A DNA stretch of 64,000 nucleotides, from positions 1-64,000 of the forward strand of contig NZ_AOLP01000017.1 in the NCBI RefSeq assembly GCF_000337795.1, read 5' to 3'. The notes beneath the pieces are model-generated. The model was not told where the DNA came from. It did not search any database and was given only the letters and a program-made list of their open reading frames with translations. Positions within the stretch are counted from its first letter, which is position 1. Each line of letters starts with the position of its first letter. This document shows positions 43,457 to 52,040 of the stretch, one piece after another. The position numbers and the translations under genes were made by a program. The stretch comes from Haloferax denitrificans ATCC 35960 (GTDB lineage: Archaea; Halobacteriota; Halobacteria; Halobacteriales; Haloferacaceae).

Positions 43457-43474
43457 CTCCCTGGAGGACCTCGT

Positions 43475-44275
43475 ATGAAGTACAGCGGATGGCCTGACCC
43501 CGGCGAACTCGTCGTCGGAAAGGTAGACGATATCGCGGACTTCGGCGTCTTCGTCGACCTCGAAGAGTACGAAGACAAACGCGGCCTCTGCCACATCAGC
43601 GAGGTCGCCAGCGGATGGATCAAGAACGTTCGCGACCACGTCCGCGAGGGACAGACAGTCGTCGCTAAAGTGCTCGAAGTCAACGAGAGTTCCCAGCAGA
43701 TAGACCTCTCGATCAAGGACGTCAACGAGCACCAGCGCAAAGAGAAGATTCAGGAGTGGAAAAACGAGCAGAAGGCCGACAAGTGGATGGCGCTGGCGTT
43801 CGGCGAGGACATCGCCGACGACCGCTACCAGTCCATCGCCGACGCCCTGCTCGCCGAGTTCGAGTCGCTCTACGACGGCTTCGAGCAGGCCGCGATTCAC
43901 GGTATCGAGGCGCTCGAAGGCGTCGAACTCGACGACGACGAACTCGAAGCCATCGTCGACACCGCGCGTCAGAACGTGTCGGTGCCCTACGTCAACGTCA
44001 CCGGCTACGTCGACCTGCGCTCGCCCGCGGGCGACGGCGTCGACGACGTGAAAGAGGCCCTGAAGGCCGCCGAGGGCGACGGCGAAATCGGCGACGAAAT
44101 CGAGCTGTCTGTCACGTACGTCGGCGCTCCCGAGTACCGCGTCAAGGTCAAAGCGCCCGACTACAAGACCGCCGAGACGGAGCTCGAATCGAGCGTCGCT
44201 CGCGCCCGCGAGGTCATCGAGGCCGCGGGCGGGACCGCGGAGTACCACCGCGAACGTAGCGGCGACGAAGAGTAA
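43475..44275 (+). CDS. eif2a: Translation initiation factor aIF2 subunit alpha
   Basis: A 266-residue alpha subunit of the heterotrimer that carries initiator tRNA to the ribosome. The N-terminal S1 domain ([40 protein letters not shown]) is followed by a helical domain ([20 protein letters not shown]) and a C-terminal alpha-beta domain binding the gamma subunit. All domains are present. A GGAGG-like sequence precedes its ATG at 43475. The initiator tRNA it works with lies 4.7 kb away. Confidence 0.97.
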   Translation: MKYSGWPDPGELVVGKVDDIADFGVFVDLEEYEDKRGLCHISEVASGWIKNVRDHVREGQTVVAKVLEVNESSQQIDLSIKDVNEHQRKEKIQEWKNEQKADKWMALAFGEDIADDRYQSIADALLAEFESLYDGFEQAAIHGIEALEGVELDDDELEAIVDTARQNVSVPYVNVTGYVDLRSPAGDGVDDVKEALKAAEGDGEIGDEIELSVTYVGAPEYRVKVKAPDYKTAETELESSVARAREVIEAAGGTAEYHRERSGDEE

Positions 44276-44279
44276 TCGC

Positions 44280-44471
44280 ATGAAATCGGACATCCGGGTG
44301 TGTAGCGCGTGGCGCGACCGCCACAACCGCCCGGTGTACTCGCTTTCTGAGACCTGTCCGGAGTGCGGCGCACCCACGGAGAACAGCGCGCCCGCCCCGT
44401 ACAACCCCGAAGACCCCTACGGCGGGTATCGCCGCGCGCGGAAGCGCCGTCTCGCCGAGGAGTCGGAGTAG
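44280..44471 (+). CDS. nop10: Nop10, box H/ACA RNP protein
   Basis: A 63-residue component of the pseudouridylation RNP. The N-terminal zinc-ribbon region (RVCSAWRDRHNRPVYSLSET, CPECGAPTEN) keeps three cysteines; the usual partner in the first pair is Trp here. The C-terminal helix (YNPEDPYGGYRRARKRRLA) that packs on Cbf5 is intact. It starts 4 bases after the aIF2-alpha stop. Confidence 0.96.
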   Translation: MKSDIRVCSAWRDRHNRPVYSLSETCPECGAPTENSAPAPYNPEDPYGGYRRARKRRLAEESE

Positions 44472-44522
44472 CCGGCTCCGGCTACCGACGCTCTCTTAAC
44501 CGGCGCGTCCGCCACTACGTGC

Positions 44523-45290
44523 ATGGACGACATCGAAATCGAGGCTGTCGAGGAGGTCGACCTCACCGACCCCGTGCTCATCGAGGGGCTACCGGGCGTC
44601 GGGAACGTCGGCAAACTCGCCGTCGAGCACCTGCTGGAGGAGTTCGAGGAGGCCACGCTGGTCCGCCGCGTCTACGCCGACGTGTTCCCGCCGCAGGTGA
44701 CCATCGACGAGGGCGTCGCCGAGCTGACTCACGTCGCGATTCACGCCGTCGAGACGCCCGGCGAGGGGCCGGACCTCCTCCTTCTCACCGGCGACCACCA
44801 GGCCCAGTCGAACGAGGGGCACTACCACCTCACCGACGCCTTCCTCGACATCGCCGAGGAGTTCGGCGTCGAGCGCCTGTTCGCGCTGGGCGGCGTCCCG
44901 ACCGGCGAACTCGTCGACGAGCCGTCGGTCCTCGGGGCCGTCGCCGACGAGTCCCGCCTCGACGAACTCGAGGACGCGGGCGTCGAGTTCCGCGAGGACG
45001 AACCCGCCGGCGGCGTCGTCGGCGTCTCCGGGTTGCTTCTCGGCCTCGGCGGTCGCCGCGGGCTCGACGCGACCTGCCTGATGGGCGAGACGAGCGGCTA
45101 CCTCGTCGACCCCCAGAGCGCGCAGGTCGTCATCGAAGTCTTACAGGACCTCCTCGACTTCAGCGTCGACTTCGAGTCGCTCGAAGAACGCGCGGAGGAG
45201 ATGAAGGAGGTCGCCGCGAAGATTCAGGAGATGCAACAGCAACAGCAGGGAACCATCGCCAGCGACGACGACCTCCGGTACATCGGCTAA
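44523..45290 (+). CDS. PAC2-family proteasome assembly chaperone
   Basis: A 255-residue PAC2/PbaB-like protein. It opens with VLIEGLPGVGNVGKLAVEHL, followed by LLLLTGDHQAQSNEGHYHLT and FALGGVPTG. The C-terminal coiled region (LEERAEEMKEVAAKIQEMQQ) ends in DDDLRYIG, close to the HbYX-like tail used by proteasome activators and chaperones to dock on alpha rings. It lies 51 bases after nop10 and is likely co-transcribed. Role inferred from family. Confidence 0.88.
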   Translation: MDDIEIEAVEEVDLTDPVLIEGLPGVGNVGKLAVEHLLEEFEEATLVRRVYADVFPPQVTIDEGVAELTHVAIHAVETPGEGPDLLLLTGDHQAQSNEGHYHLTDAFLDIAEEFGVERLFALGGVPTGELVDEPSVLGAVADESRLDELEDAGVEFREDEPAGGVVGVSGLLLGLGGRRGLDATCLMGETSGYLVDPQSAQVVIEVLQDLLDFSVDFESLEERAEEMKEVAAKIQEMQQQQQGTIASDDDLRYIG

Positions 45291-45375
45291 GGCCGCGCCG
45301 GCGTCGCGGGCCGTCGTCTCTCGTCTCGACGCTTCCTCTTCTCTTCGCGTCTCGTCTCGTTTTCGAACTGAAGTC

Positions 45376-46275
45376 TCAGGCTTCGATGATGTCGTCGTCT
45401 GCGAACTCCGGAACGACGATTTCGCCGTCGAGCGACTGCACCGCCCGGCCGCCGACGCGAATCTCCGCGCCGACCCGCACGCGGACGGTTCCCGGGCGGT
45501 CCACGAAGTGGCCCTGTTCGATGCGGAGTTCGTCCGGCACGGAGTCGAACGCGCCGACTTGCCGGAGGTACGCGCCGCAGGCACCGGCGGCGGTGCCGGT
45601 CGCGGGGTCCTCGGAGATGCCGATGCCGGGCGCGAAACACCGCGCGTGGAGCGTGGAGTCGCCGTCGATGGCGTCGAAGGTGTAGGCGTAGACGCCCGCC
45701 GCGTCGTGTTCGGCGGCGAGGGCGGCGATGGCGGCGTCGTCGGGGTCCGCACCCGAGAGGTGTTCGAGGAAGTTGACCGGGACGACGAGGAAGGGAAGCC
45801 CGGTGGAGGCGACCGCGACGGGGAGGTCCGCGCCCACGTCGCGGAGGGCGGCGTCGTCGACGCCGAGCGCCGCCGCGAGGCGGTCGTAGTCGAGTTCGAG
45901 CGGGCGCACCGTCGGCGCGTCCTGGGTCATCCACACCTCGCCGAGGTCGCCGAGTTCGATGTCGAGGGTGCCGACGTTCGTCTCCAGCGTGTGCGTGCCC
46001 GGTTCGAGTTCGCGCTCGGCCGCGAGGTGGGCGTGAGCCGCGATAGTCGCGTGCCCGCAGAGGTCGACTTCCTGTTGCGGCGTGAAATAGCGGATGCGGC
46101 GGTCCGCGGCGGCCGACGAGCAGACGAACGCCGTCTCGCTCGCGCCGAGTTCGGCGGCGACGGCGCGCATCTGTTCCGCGTCGAGGCCGTCGGCGTCGGG
46201 GACGACCCCGGCCGCGTTGCCGGACAGCGGTTCGGTCGTGAAAGCGTCGAGGAGGAGGGCGCGTCGGCTATCCAT
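45376..46275 (-). CDS. PhzF-family isomerase/epimerase
   Basis: A 299-residue protein of the PhzF/DapF-like fold. Blocks are LLLDAFTTEPLSGNAAGVV at the start, ELGASETAFV (catalytic Glu region), RYFTPQQEVDLCGHATIAAH, and GISEDPATGTAAGACGAYL in the second domain. Haloarchaea do not make phenazines, so the true substrate is unknown. ATG 46275 was used, since the extra 10 residues of the longer frame are not typical. It is convergent with the PAC2 gene. Confidence 0.88.
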   Translation of the reverse strand: MDSRRALLLDAFTTEPLSGNAAGVVPDADGLDAEQMRAVAAELGASETAFVCSSAAADRRIRYFTPQQEVDLCGHATIAAHAHLAAERELEPGTHTLETNVGTLDIELGDLGEVWMTQDAPTVRPLELDYDRLAAALGVDDAALRDVGADLPVAVASTGLPFLVVPVNFLEHLSGADPDDAAIAALAAEHDAAGVYAYTFDAIDGDSTLHARCFAPGIGISEDPATGTAAGACGAYLRQVGAFDSVPDELRIEQGHFVDRPGTVRVRVGAEIRVGGRAVQSLDGEIVVPEFADDDIIEA

Positions 46276-46396
46276 GGAAAGGCGCACTGCACGGCGATGT
46301 ATCAAACCAGCGGGTCGGCGGTCGAGTCGTGTGAGAAGGGAGGAGGGCGGTACGAGCGGGCGCGGTTCGGGCGCGAGTTGGTCGACCGCGACCGAT

Positions 46397-46567
46397 TCAC
46401 GCGCGGGTCCACCGGACGCGGCCGCTCGTTTGAGCCGCGCCGTCGCCCTGCATCACTTCGCGCATGTTCATACAGCCGGGACACCCGACGACCTCGTCCA
46501 TGTCGTTGCCGAAGACGCGGACGAAGTCGCGGGAGACGAACTCACCACAGTTACCACACGTGTGCAT
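46397..46567 (-). CDS. Small zinc-binding protein (DUF7563-like)
   Basis: A 56-residue microprotein with two CxxC units (MHTCGNCGEFVS and VVGCPGCMNM) separated by VRVFGNDMDE. This probably forms a single zinc ribbon. The upstream minus-strand AGTTATATCG (about 46603-46612) would give a 15-base leader containing GGTGA before ATG 46567. Haloarchaea carry many such zinc microproteins; function is unknown. Confidence 0.8.
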   Translation of the reverse strand: MHTCGNCGEFVSRDFVRVFGNDMDEVVGCPGCMNMREVMQGDGAAQTSGRVRWTRA

Positions 46568-46778
46568 TCCTGTTTCACCTACAAATCCGCATACTCCTGC
46601 GCTCGATATAACTATGCCCCTTGTTAACATGCGTTAGTGTCCGCCTGAACGACGGATTTCCCGGTTAGTTGTTGAATAACGCCGGTTCGAGCGGTTTTGG
46701 CACGCCGACACACGGGCGGGGCGAGTCGTACAGATTAAAGGGCGTCAGGCGCGGCAGTACGCACGGTGAACGGAAGAT

Positions 46779-47492
46779 ATGGGCGACCTCCCCGACGAGT
46801 TTAACTGTACTATCACGAACTGGGAGTACATCTACGGCCTCTGCCGCGACGTTTCGGACGAGGTCAAGACATCCGAGTTCGAACCCGACGTCATCGTCGC
46901 GTTGGCCCGCGGCGGCTGGTTCGCGGGCCGGTGTATCTGTGACTTCCTCGGGCTGGACGACCTGACGAGCCTGAAGATGGAACACTACGTCGGGACGGCC
47001 CAGAAGTCGAACGAGCCGGAGGTCCGCTACCCGATGCCGGAAGGGAGCGTCGAGGGCAAAGACGTGCTCATCATCGACGACATCGCCGACACCGGCGGCT
47101 CCATCAAGCGCGCACACGAGTACGTCAACGAGCGCAACGCGGGCGAGGTCCGGACCGCGACGCTCCAACTCCTCCAGACCAGCGAGTTCGAACCCGACTA
47201 CGTCGGCGAGCGCCTCGAAGCGTGGGCGTGGGTCGTCTACCCGTGGAACTTCATCGAAGACATGATAGACCTCACCTCGGGCGTCATGGCGAAAGCCGAC
47301 GACGACACGTTCGAACTCGAAGACGTCCGCCACTACCTCGCGGAGTTCCACGACGTGGACCGCATCGAGATGGAGATCGCCCAACCCGACCGGATGCCGG
47401 AAGTCATGTCCGAGATGGAGCGCCGCGGCTACGTCGAGTCCACCGGCGACGGCGCGTGGCGACTCCTCGAAAACGACGGCGTCGGAGCCTGA
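46779..47492 (+). CDS. Phosphoribosyltransferase (type I PRTase)
   Basis: A 237-residue protein. The PRPP-binding motif VLIIDDIADTGGS is near residue 98, and VIVALARGGWFAGRCICDFL is the PRTase entrance strand. TSLKMEHYVGTAQK is the flexible loop region. About 90 C-terminal residues form an extra helical domain not found in minimal hypoxanthine PRTases. The substrate base (hypoxanthine, xanthine or guanine) cannot be decided. The upstream GATTAAAG at 46730-46737 suggests a short leader. Confidence 0.87.
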   Translation: MGDLPDEFNCTITNWEYIYGLCRDVSDEVKTSEFEPDVIVALARGGWFAGRCICDFLGLDDLTSLKMEHYVGTAQKSNEPEVRYPMPEGSVEGKDVLIIDDIADTGGSIKRAHEYVNERNAGEVRTATLQLLQTSEFEPDYVGERLEAWAWVVYPWNFIEDMIDLTSGVMAKADDDTFELEDVRHYLAEFHDVDRIEMEIAQPDRMPEVMSEMERRGYVESTGDGAWRLLENDGVGA

Positions 47493-47704
47493 ACGCGGGG
47501 TCGCTCGCTCGCTCCGGCCTCGTTCGACTGCTTCGACGCTGTTGAATTCTCTTGAGGTCGACAGGGCGAGTGTGACTCAGACGGCGGATGTAGTGCGCAG
47601 TTGCGACCGCCCGTAGAGACGCCGTCGCGGCTCACGGGCGAAAACAGGACCGGATGTCGGGCGAAGCGGCCGTCGAATCGTACGGACGTCCGGCGGTCGG
47701 TCGC

Positions 47705-48145
47705 TCAGGCACCCATGTTCGCCACTTTCTCGGCGAACTCGGCGTGGAGGTCGGCGTGGTGATGGACGACCTTCCAGTCGCCTTTCTCCTTCCGGTAGAC
47801 GTTGGTCGTCCGGCCCTCCAGAGACATCGGTTCACCCGCAAACGTCCACGACACCGACTCAGTACAGAGTTCGTACGCGGCGTCGCCGATGACGCGGATG
47901 GCCTGGTCCGACCGGGTGACCGTGCCATCCGAACTCGCCGATGCGACGCCGGCGAAGGACCCGGAGACGGCCTCCCATCCCGTTTCCCGCCCACCGATTG
48001 GATGCATGGTCGTCACGTCGTCCTCGTGTGACCAGATGTCCGCCATGGAGTCGGCGTTCCCGTTCGCCATCGCTTCTAGTGCCCCGTAGAACTGGTCGGA
48101 TGCGGCTCGGACGTCGTCTTCGGCTGCTACGCGTTTTGTAGACAT
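47705..48145 (-). CDS. NTF2/SnoaL-like fold protein
   Basis: A 146-residue single-domain cone-fold protein with helical start (DDVRAASDQFYGALEAMANG), SMADIWSHEDDVTTMHPIGG, and the closing strand WKVVHHHADLH. The His-rich end faces the pocket. Homologues are often called SgcJ/DUF4440-like; activity is unknown. ATG 48145 fits the TATA CATATATAC (48177-48185) with a leader near 10 bases. Confidence 0.85.
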   Translation of the reverse strand: MSTKRVAAEDDVRAASDQFYGALEAMANGNADSMADIWSHEDDVTTMHPIGGRETGWEAVSGSFAGVASASSDGTVTRSDQAIRVIGDAAYELCTESVSWTFAGEPMSLEGRTTNVYRKEKGDWKVVHHHADLHAEFAEKVANMGA

Positions 48146-48503
48146 TACAAACCTCACCGTAACGACGACTCCTGAGCATATATACTAAATCGATGATATT
48201 TCGTACGGTCAGCTATTTCGGACGTTTAGCCGGTTCGACTCCGACGGCTCGTTTCGGCAAGAACGAGACAGAGAGGCTGTACACGCCGGTAGCAGACTGT
48301 TCGCACGGACACTGGACACAAGACTCGCACCGGGAATTCAGCACAGCCTCGATAAGCTATCATCAGACGAGAATTTCAACAGGACCACGTATCCGGCCGC
48401 TTCGACCGTCTGCTTCGACGTCCCTCCGACCCCTCACAGTCGCCCACCGCCCGGTCTCGCCCGAAGCGAAACGTTCGTTTGCGTGACGCTCGTCGGCACG
48501 CGC
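48146..48503. other. Intergenic region, 358 bases
   Basis: Holds the TATA of the NTF2-like gene at its left end (48177-48185) and BRE/TATA GCGAAACG-TTCGTTTGC (48466-48482) of the AEC transporter at its right end. The middle is AT-richer than its surroundings. I see no gene, tRNA or repeat there. Confidence 0.5.
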
Positions 48504-49478
48504 ATGTCGCTGTTTTCTATCTTCGTCAGCGCGCTTCTCCCGATTCTCGCCATCGGCGCGGTCGGCTTTCTCCTCGGCCGCGTCCGCGACGTGGACCCCG
48601 AGCCGCTCAACACGGTCACGGTGTACGTCCTCGCGCCGGTGCTCGTGTTCTACAGCCTCGCGACGACCGAACTCGCCGGAGAGACGCTGGCGACCATCAC
48701 CGCCGGCGTCGTCGCCTACCACGTCGCCATGCTCCTCGTCGCGGGCGGCGTCGCCCGGCTCGCGGGCGTCTCCGAGCCCCTCCTCGGCGCGCTCGTTCTC
48801 GTCGCCGCCTTTCCGAACTCGGGGAACTACGGCATCCCCGTCAGTTCGTTCGCCTTCGGCGACACCGGCCGCTCGACGGCCGTCGTCTACCTCGCCGTCC
48901 AGAGCGTCCTCATCTACACGTTAGGCGTGTACATCGCCGGTCGCGGGGCCGACCGCGACGGCGGCGCGCCGGGGTGGCGCGTCGGCCTCGAACGCATCGT
49001 CCGCATCCCGCTCGTCTACGCCGTCGTCGCCGCGCTCGCGGCCCGCTGGCTCGGCGTCGTCCCGCCGACGGGCGTCCCCGCGATGGAGACGCTCAGGCTC
49101 GTCGGCGACTCGTCGATTCCGATGATGCTTCTCATCCTCGGCATCCAGCTCGCGGGAGCCGACCTCGGCTCGACGCTCTCGGAGGTCGGCGTCGTCGCCG
49201 CGCTCAAGATAGTCGTCGCCCCCGCGGTCGCGGTCGGCGTCGCGCTCGTCGCCGGCTTCGGCGACCCGACGGTCGCGCGGACGTTCGTCCTCGAATCCGC
49301 GATGCCCGCCGCGGTCACGCCGCTCATCCTCGTCGCGGAGTTCGGCGACGCCTCGGGGACCGGCTCGGCCACCTCGCTCGCGGAGTTCGTCTCCGCGGCC
49401 GTCTTCGCGACGACGCTTCTCAGCGTGCCCGCGCTGTCGGTGCTCATCTACCTGTTGAACCACGGCGTCGTGGTGTAG
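48504..49478 (+). CDS. AEC-family (auxin efflux carrier-like) transporter
   Basis: A 324-residue membrane protein with ten predicted helices in two five-helix halves. AFPNSGNYGIPVSSFAFG carries the conserved Asn-Gly-Pro crossover, and ILGIQLAGADLGS with ESAMPAAVTPLILVAEFG mirrors it in the second half. Substrates of archaeal AEC proteins are probably organic acids. ATG 48504 was chosen over an upstream GTG because the TATA-like CGTTTGC is 25 bases before it. Confidence 0.88.
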   Translation: MSLFSIFVSALLPILAIGAVGFLLGRVRDVDPEPLNTVTVYVLAPVLVFYSLATTELAGETLATITAGVVAYHVAMLLVAGGVARLAGVSEPLLGALVLVAAFPNSGNYGIPVSSFAFGDTGRSTAVVYLAVQSVLIYTLGVYIAGRGADRDGGAPGWRVGLERIVRIPLVYAVVAALAARWLGVVPPTGVPAMETLRLVGDSSIPMMLLILGIQLAGADLGSTLSEVGVVAALKIVVAPAVAVGVALVAGFGDPTVARTFVLESAMPAAVTPLILVAEFGDASGTGSATSLAEFVSAAVFATTLLSVPALSVLIYLLNHGVVV

Positions 49479-49523
49479 CCCCGGATTCGCCACGATTTTG
49501 TGCGCTCTGCCCGACCTTCGAGT

Positions 49524-50384
49524 ATGAAAATCGGATTCATCGGTGGCAGTGGTATCTACGAGGCGCTCCCGCTGGAGAACACCCGCGAAGAACCCGTCGA
49601 GACGCCGTTCGGCGAGCCCTCGACGACGCCCGTCGTCGGCGAGTTCGGCGACACCGGCCGCGAGGTCGTCTTCCTCCCGCGACACGGCCCGGACCACCAG
49701 CACTCGCCGACGACGCTTCCCTACCGCGCGAACATCTTCGCGCTCAAGAAACTCGGCGTCACCCACGTCCTCGCCAGCAACGCCGTCGGGAGCCTCAAAG
49801 AAGACCTGCCGCCCCAGACGCTCGTCGTCCCCGACCAGATTTACGACCGCACGAAACACCGCCCGCTTACGTTCTTCGACGAGGGCATCGTCGTCCACCA
49901 GCCCTTCGCGATGCCGTACGACGAGGAACTCGTCTCCATCCTCGCCGAGGCCGCCGCGGAGGCGACCGACGCGCAGGTCCAAGAAGGCGGCACCTACGTC
50001 TGCATCGAGGGGCCGTCGTACTCCACGAAGGCCGAAAGCGAGCACTACCGCGCGCAGGGCTGGGACGTCATCGGCATGACGACCATCCCGGAAGCCAAAC
50101 TCGCCCGCGAGGCCGAGATGGCCTACGCGACCATCACCGGCGTCACCGACTACGACGTCTGGAAGGAAGACAGCGAAGTCACCCTCGACGAGGTGCTGAA
50201 GAACGCCGCCGCCAACGAGGAGGCCATCAAGGAGACCGTCGAGGCCGCCATCCGCAAGATTCCCGACGGCCACGAGACCGACAGCCACTCCGCGCTCGAC
50301 GGGACCATCAACACGCCCGACGACGCCATCCCCGCCGAGACGAAAGAAAAGCTCGCGCCGCTCATCGACCAGTACGTCGACTGA
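49524..50384 (+). CDS. mtnP: S-methyl-5'-thioadenosine phosphorylase
   Basis: A 286-residue nucleoside phosphorylase that splits methylthioadenosine to adenine and methylthioribose-1-phosphate in methionine salvage. FIGGSGIYEALPL starts the fold, FLPRHGPDHQHSPTTLPYRA is the phosphate/substrate site, SNAVGSLKEDLPPQTLVVPDQ follows, and GMTTIPEAKLAREAEM holds the Met/purine-binding residues. TATA GATTTTGTG lies 26 bases before ATG 49524. Confidence 0.94.
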   Translation: MKIGFIGGSGIYEALPLENTREEPVETPFGEPSTTPVVGEFGDTGREVVFLPRHGPDHQHSPTTLPYRANIFALKKLGVTHVLASNAVGSLKEDLPPQTLVVPDQIYDRTKHRPLTFFDEGIVVHQPFAMPYDEELVSILAEAAAEATDAQVQEGGTYVCIEGPSYSTKAESEHYRAQGWDVIGMTTIPEAKLAREAEMAYATITGVTDYDVWKEDSEVTLDEVLKNAAANEEAIKETVEAAIRKIPDGHETDSHSALDGTINTPDDAIPAETKEKLAPLIDQYVD

Positions 50385-50391
50385 GCCGGCC

Positions 50392-50868
50392 TCAGTCGTT
50401 CAGTTCTGCGGATTCCCCCGAGTCGTCCTCCGACTCCGCGACCTCGGTTTCGCCACGCGCCGCCTCGTCGGTCGGCGAGAACTCGACCGCGTGACAGCCC
50501 GCGCAGTACTCGTTTTCGCCGCTGTCGGTCGTCGCGAGCGGGACGCCCGCGACGACGAACTGCGTGCTGAACTCCCGGACGACGCCTCGGTCGTCGGCCT
50601 CGCCGCAGACGACGCACTCGCGGACCGACCCCGGCGACGTGACCACCTCGCGGACGCGACCGAACGAGGTCGGACTGTACGAGACGTAGCCGGGGACGTA
50701 GCAGTGCAACCAGAAGATGGGAAAGAAAAACAGGAGCGCCCACGTCCAGATAGCCGACTGGGGGAACAAGATAGCCGCCGCGAGCGCCGCGAACAGCGTC
50801 GACGTGATAAGCGAGACCGCGACCGTCAGCCGTCTGAGCGTGCTGGAGAGCAGGGTCGGATGGGGCAC
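50392..50868 (-). CDS. Small two-helix membrane protein with zinc-type cysteine pairs
   Basis: A 158-residue protein. Two hydrophobic helices (VSLITSTLFAALAAAILFPQ and WTWALLFFFPIFWLHCYVPG) are followed by a soluble domain with CVVCGEAD and NEYCAGCHAVEF, which could bind one zinc, and an acidic tail. GTG 50868 lies 27 bases after a strong TATA (CTATTTTATCC, about 50889-50899), supporting a leaderless GTG start. It is just downstream of scpA but has its own promoter. Function is unknown. Confidence 0.78.
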   Translation of the reverse strand: MPHPTLLSSTLRRLTVAVSLITSTLFAALAAAILFPQSAIWTWALLFFFPIFWLHCYVPGYVSYSPTSFGRVREVVTSPGSVRECVVCGEADDRGVVREFSTQFVVAGVPLATTDSGENEYCAGCHAVEFSPTDEAARGETEVAESEDDSGESAELND

Positions 50869-50900
50869 GACCGAGACTGACGGCTGGTCGGATAAAATAG

Positions 50901-52040
50901 CTAGTCGTCCGCGATGGCCTCGGCTTCGAGTTCGGGGTCGTCGGCGTCGTCACCGTCGTCGGCGGCGGCGTCGGGACCGCGGTCGACCGCCTCCGGGTCC
51001 GCTCTGTCGGCGTCCGCCGCGTCCGAATCGACCTCCGACCCCGCGCCGGGGTCGGCGTCGAACACCTCGGGGTTCCGAATCCAGAGGTCGCCGAACAGGT
51101 CGTCCTGCTTGAGGTAGACCGTGCCCCGGTGGGACAGAAACAGGAGCGCGAGGTAGGTCGTCATCACGGTGTCGGCCACGTCGCGTATCTCGGCGAACAG
51201 CACCTCGTCGCGGCCCTTCTCGTAGTGGGTGGCGAGCACGTCGCCGACCGCTTCGACGACCGCCTCGATGTCCTCGTTGTGGGCGGTCCCCGTCACGTCG
51301 TCTTCGGTGGGTTCGCCCGCGCCGCGCATCTCGCCGGGCGTGTGGTAGTCGAGCGTCTGCGTTCCGCGGGAGAAGCCGCGCGGCGACTCGGAGGTGTCGT
51401 ACTCGCGGCGGCGCTTCCACCACGACCCGCGTTCGACCTCCCGGAGTTCGCGGACGAGTTCGTCCAGCGTCTCCGGCGACCCGCGGGCGTTCTTGCGTTC
51501 GAGCCGACGGTCCATCTCGTCTTCCAGCGCGTCGATGGGGTCGAAGCCGGGTTGCCCGCCGCCGTCGCCGGGGTCGCCGGGGTGGCCCTCGTCGCCGCCC
51601 TGTAGCGCGAGTTCCCACGGTTCGAGTTCCTCCTCGTCGGGTTCGTCCGGCGCGAGGAGTTCGTCGGACTTCATCCGAAGGAGAACGCTCGCGTAGAACA
51701 GCGCCCGGCCGGTCGTTCGGAGGTCCATCGCGTCGAGGCGATTCAGGAAGGCGTCCGTGACCTCCACGATGTCGATGTCCCACGGGTCGATAGTCCCCTC
51801 CTTGGCGAGTTGGACGAGGAGTTCGACCGGTTCGACCTCGTCGTCGTCGGTCTCCGAGACGTCCTCGGGAAGCACCTCGTCCATCGCGTCGGGTTCGGCG
51901 GGGGCGGGAGAGCCGTCAGGGGCGGCGTCCGAAGCGGCGTCGTCGCCGGCGAACGAGAAGACCGCGTCGTCGTCGCTGTCGCTCGCGTCGCGTTCGCCGC
52001 GCCCGCGGGAGAGGTTCAGTTCGGGAATGTCGTCAGTCAT
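50901..52040 (-). CDS. scpA: Kleisin ScpA, SMC complex subunit
   Basis: A 379-residue kleisin that bridges SMC heads. The N-terminal SMC-neck-binding region is VEPVELLVQLAKEGTIDPWD with IDIVEVTDAFLNRLD. The C-terminal winged helix (GTAHNEDIEAVVEAVGDVL, ADTVMTTYLALLFLSHRGTV) docks on the SMC cap. A long acidic Asp/Ala N-tail and C-tail are halophile features. ATG 52040 overlaps the smc stop by 8 bases. No ScpB gene is visible. Confidence 0.93.
   Translation of the reverse strand: MTDDIPELNLSRGRGERDASDSDDDAVFSFAGDDAASDAAPDGSPAPAEPDAMDEVLPEDVSETDDDEVEPVELLVQLAKEGTIDPWDIDIVEVTDAFLNRLDAMDLRTTGRALFYASVLLRMKSDELLAPDEPDEEELEPWELALQGGDEGHPGDPGDGGGQPGFDPIDALEDEMDRRLERKNARGSPETLDELVRELREVERGSWWKRRREYDTSESPRGFSRGTQTLDYHTPGEMRGAGEPTEDDVTGTAHNEDIEAVVEAVGDVLATHYEKGRDEVLFAEIRDVADTVMTTYLALLFLSHRGTVYLKQDDLFGDLWIRNPEVFDADPGAGSEVDSDAADADRADPEAVDRGPDAAADDGDDADDPELEAEAIADD

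Noticed and set aside
47493-47704. Possible gene between the phosphoribosyltransferase and NTF2-like genes
   Set aside because: Both strands give only short frames with no promoter or protein-like composition; treated as a convergent intergenic gap.
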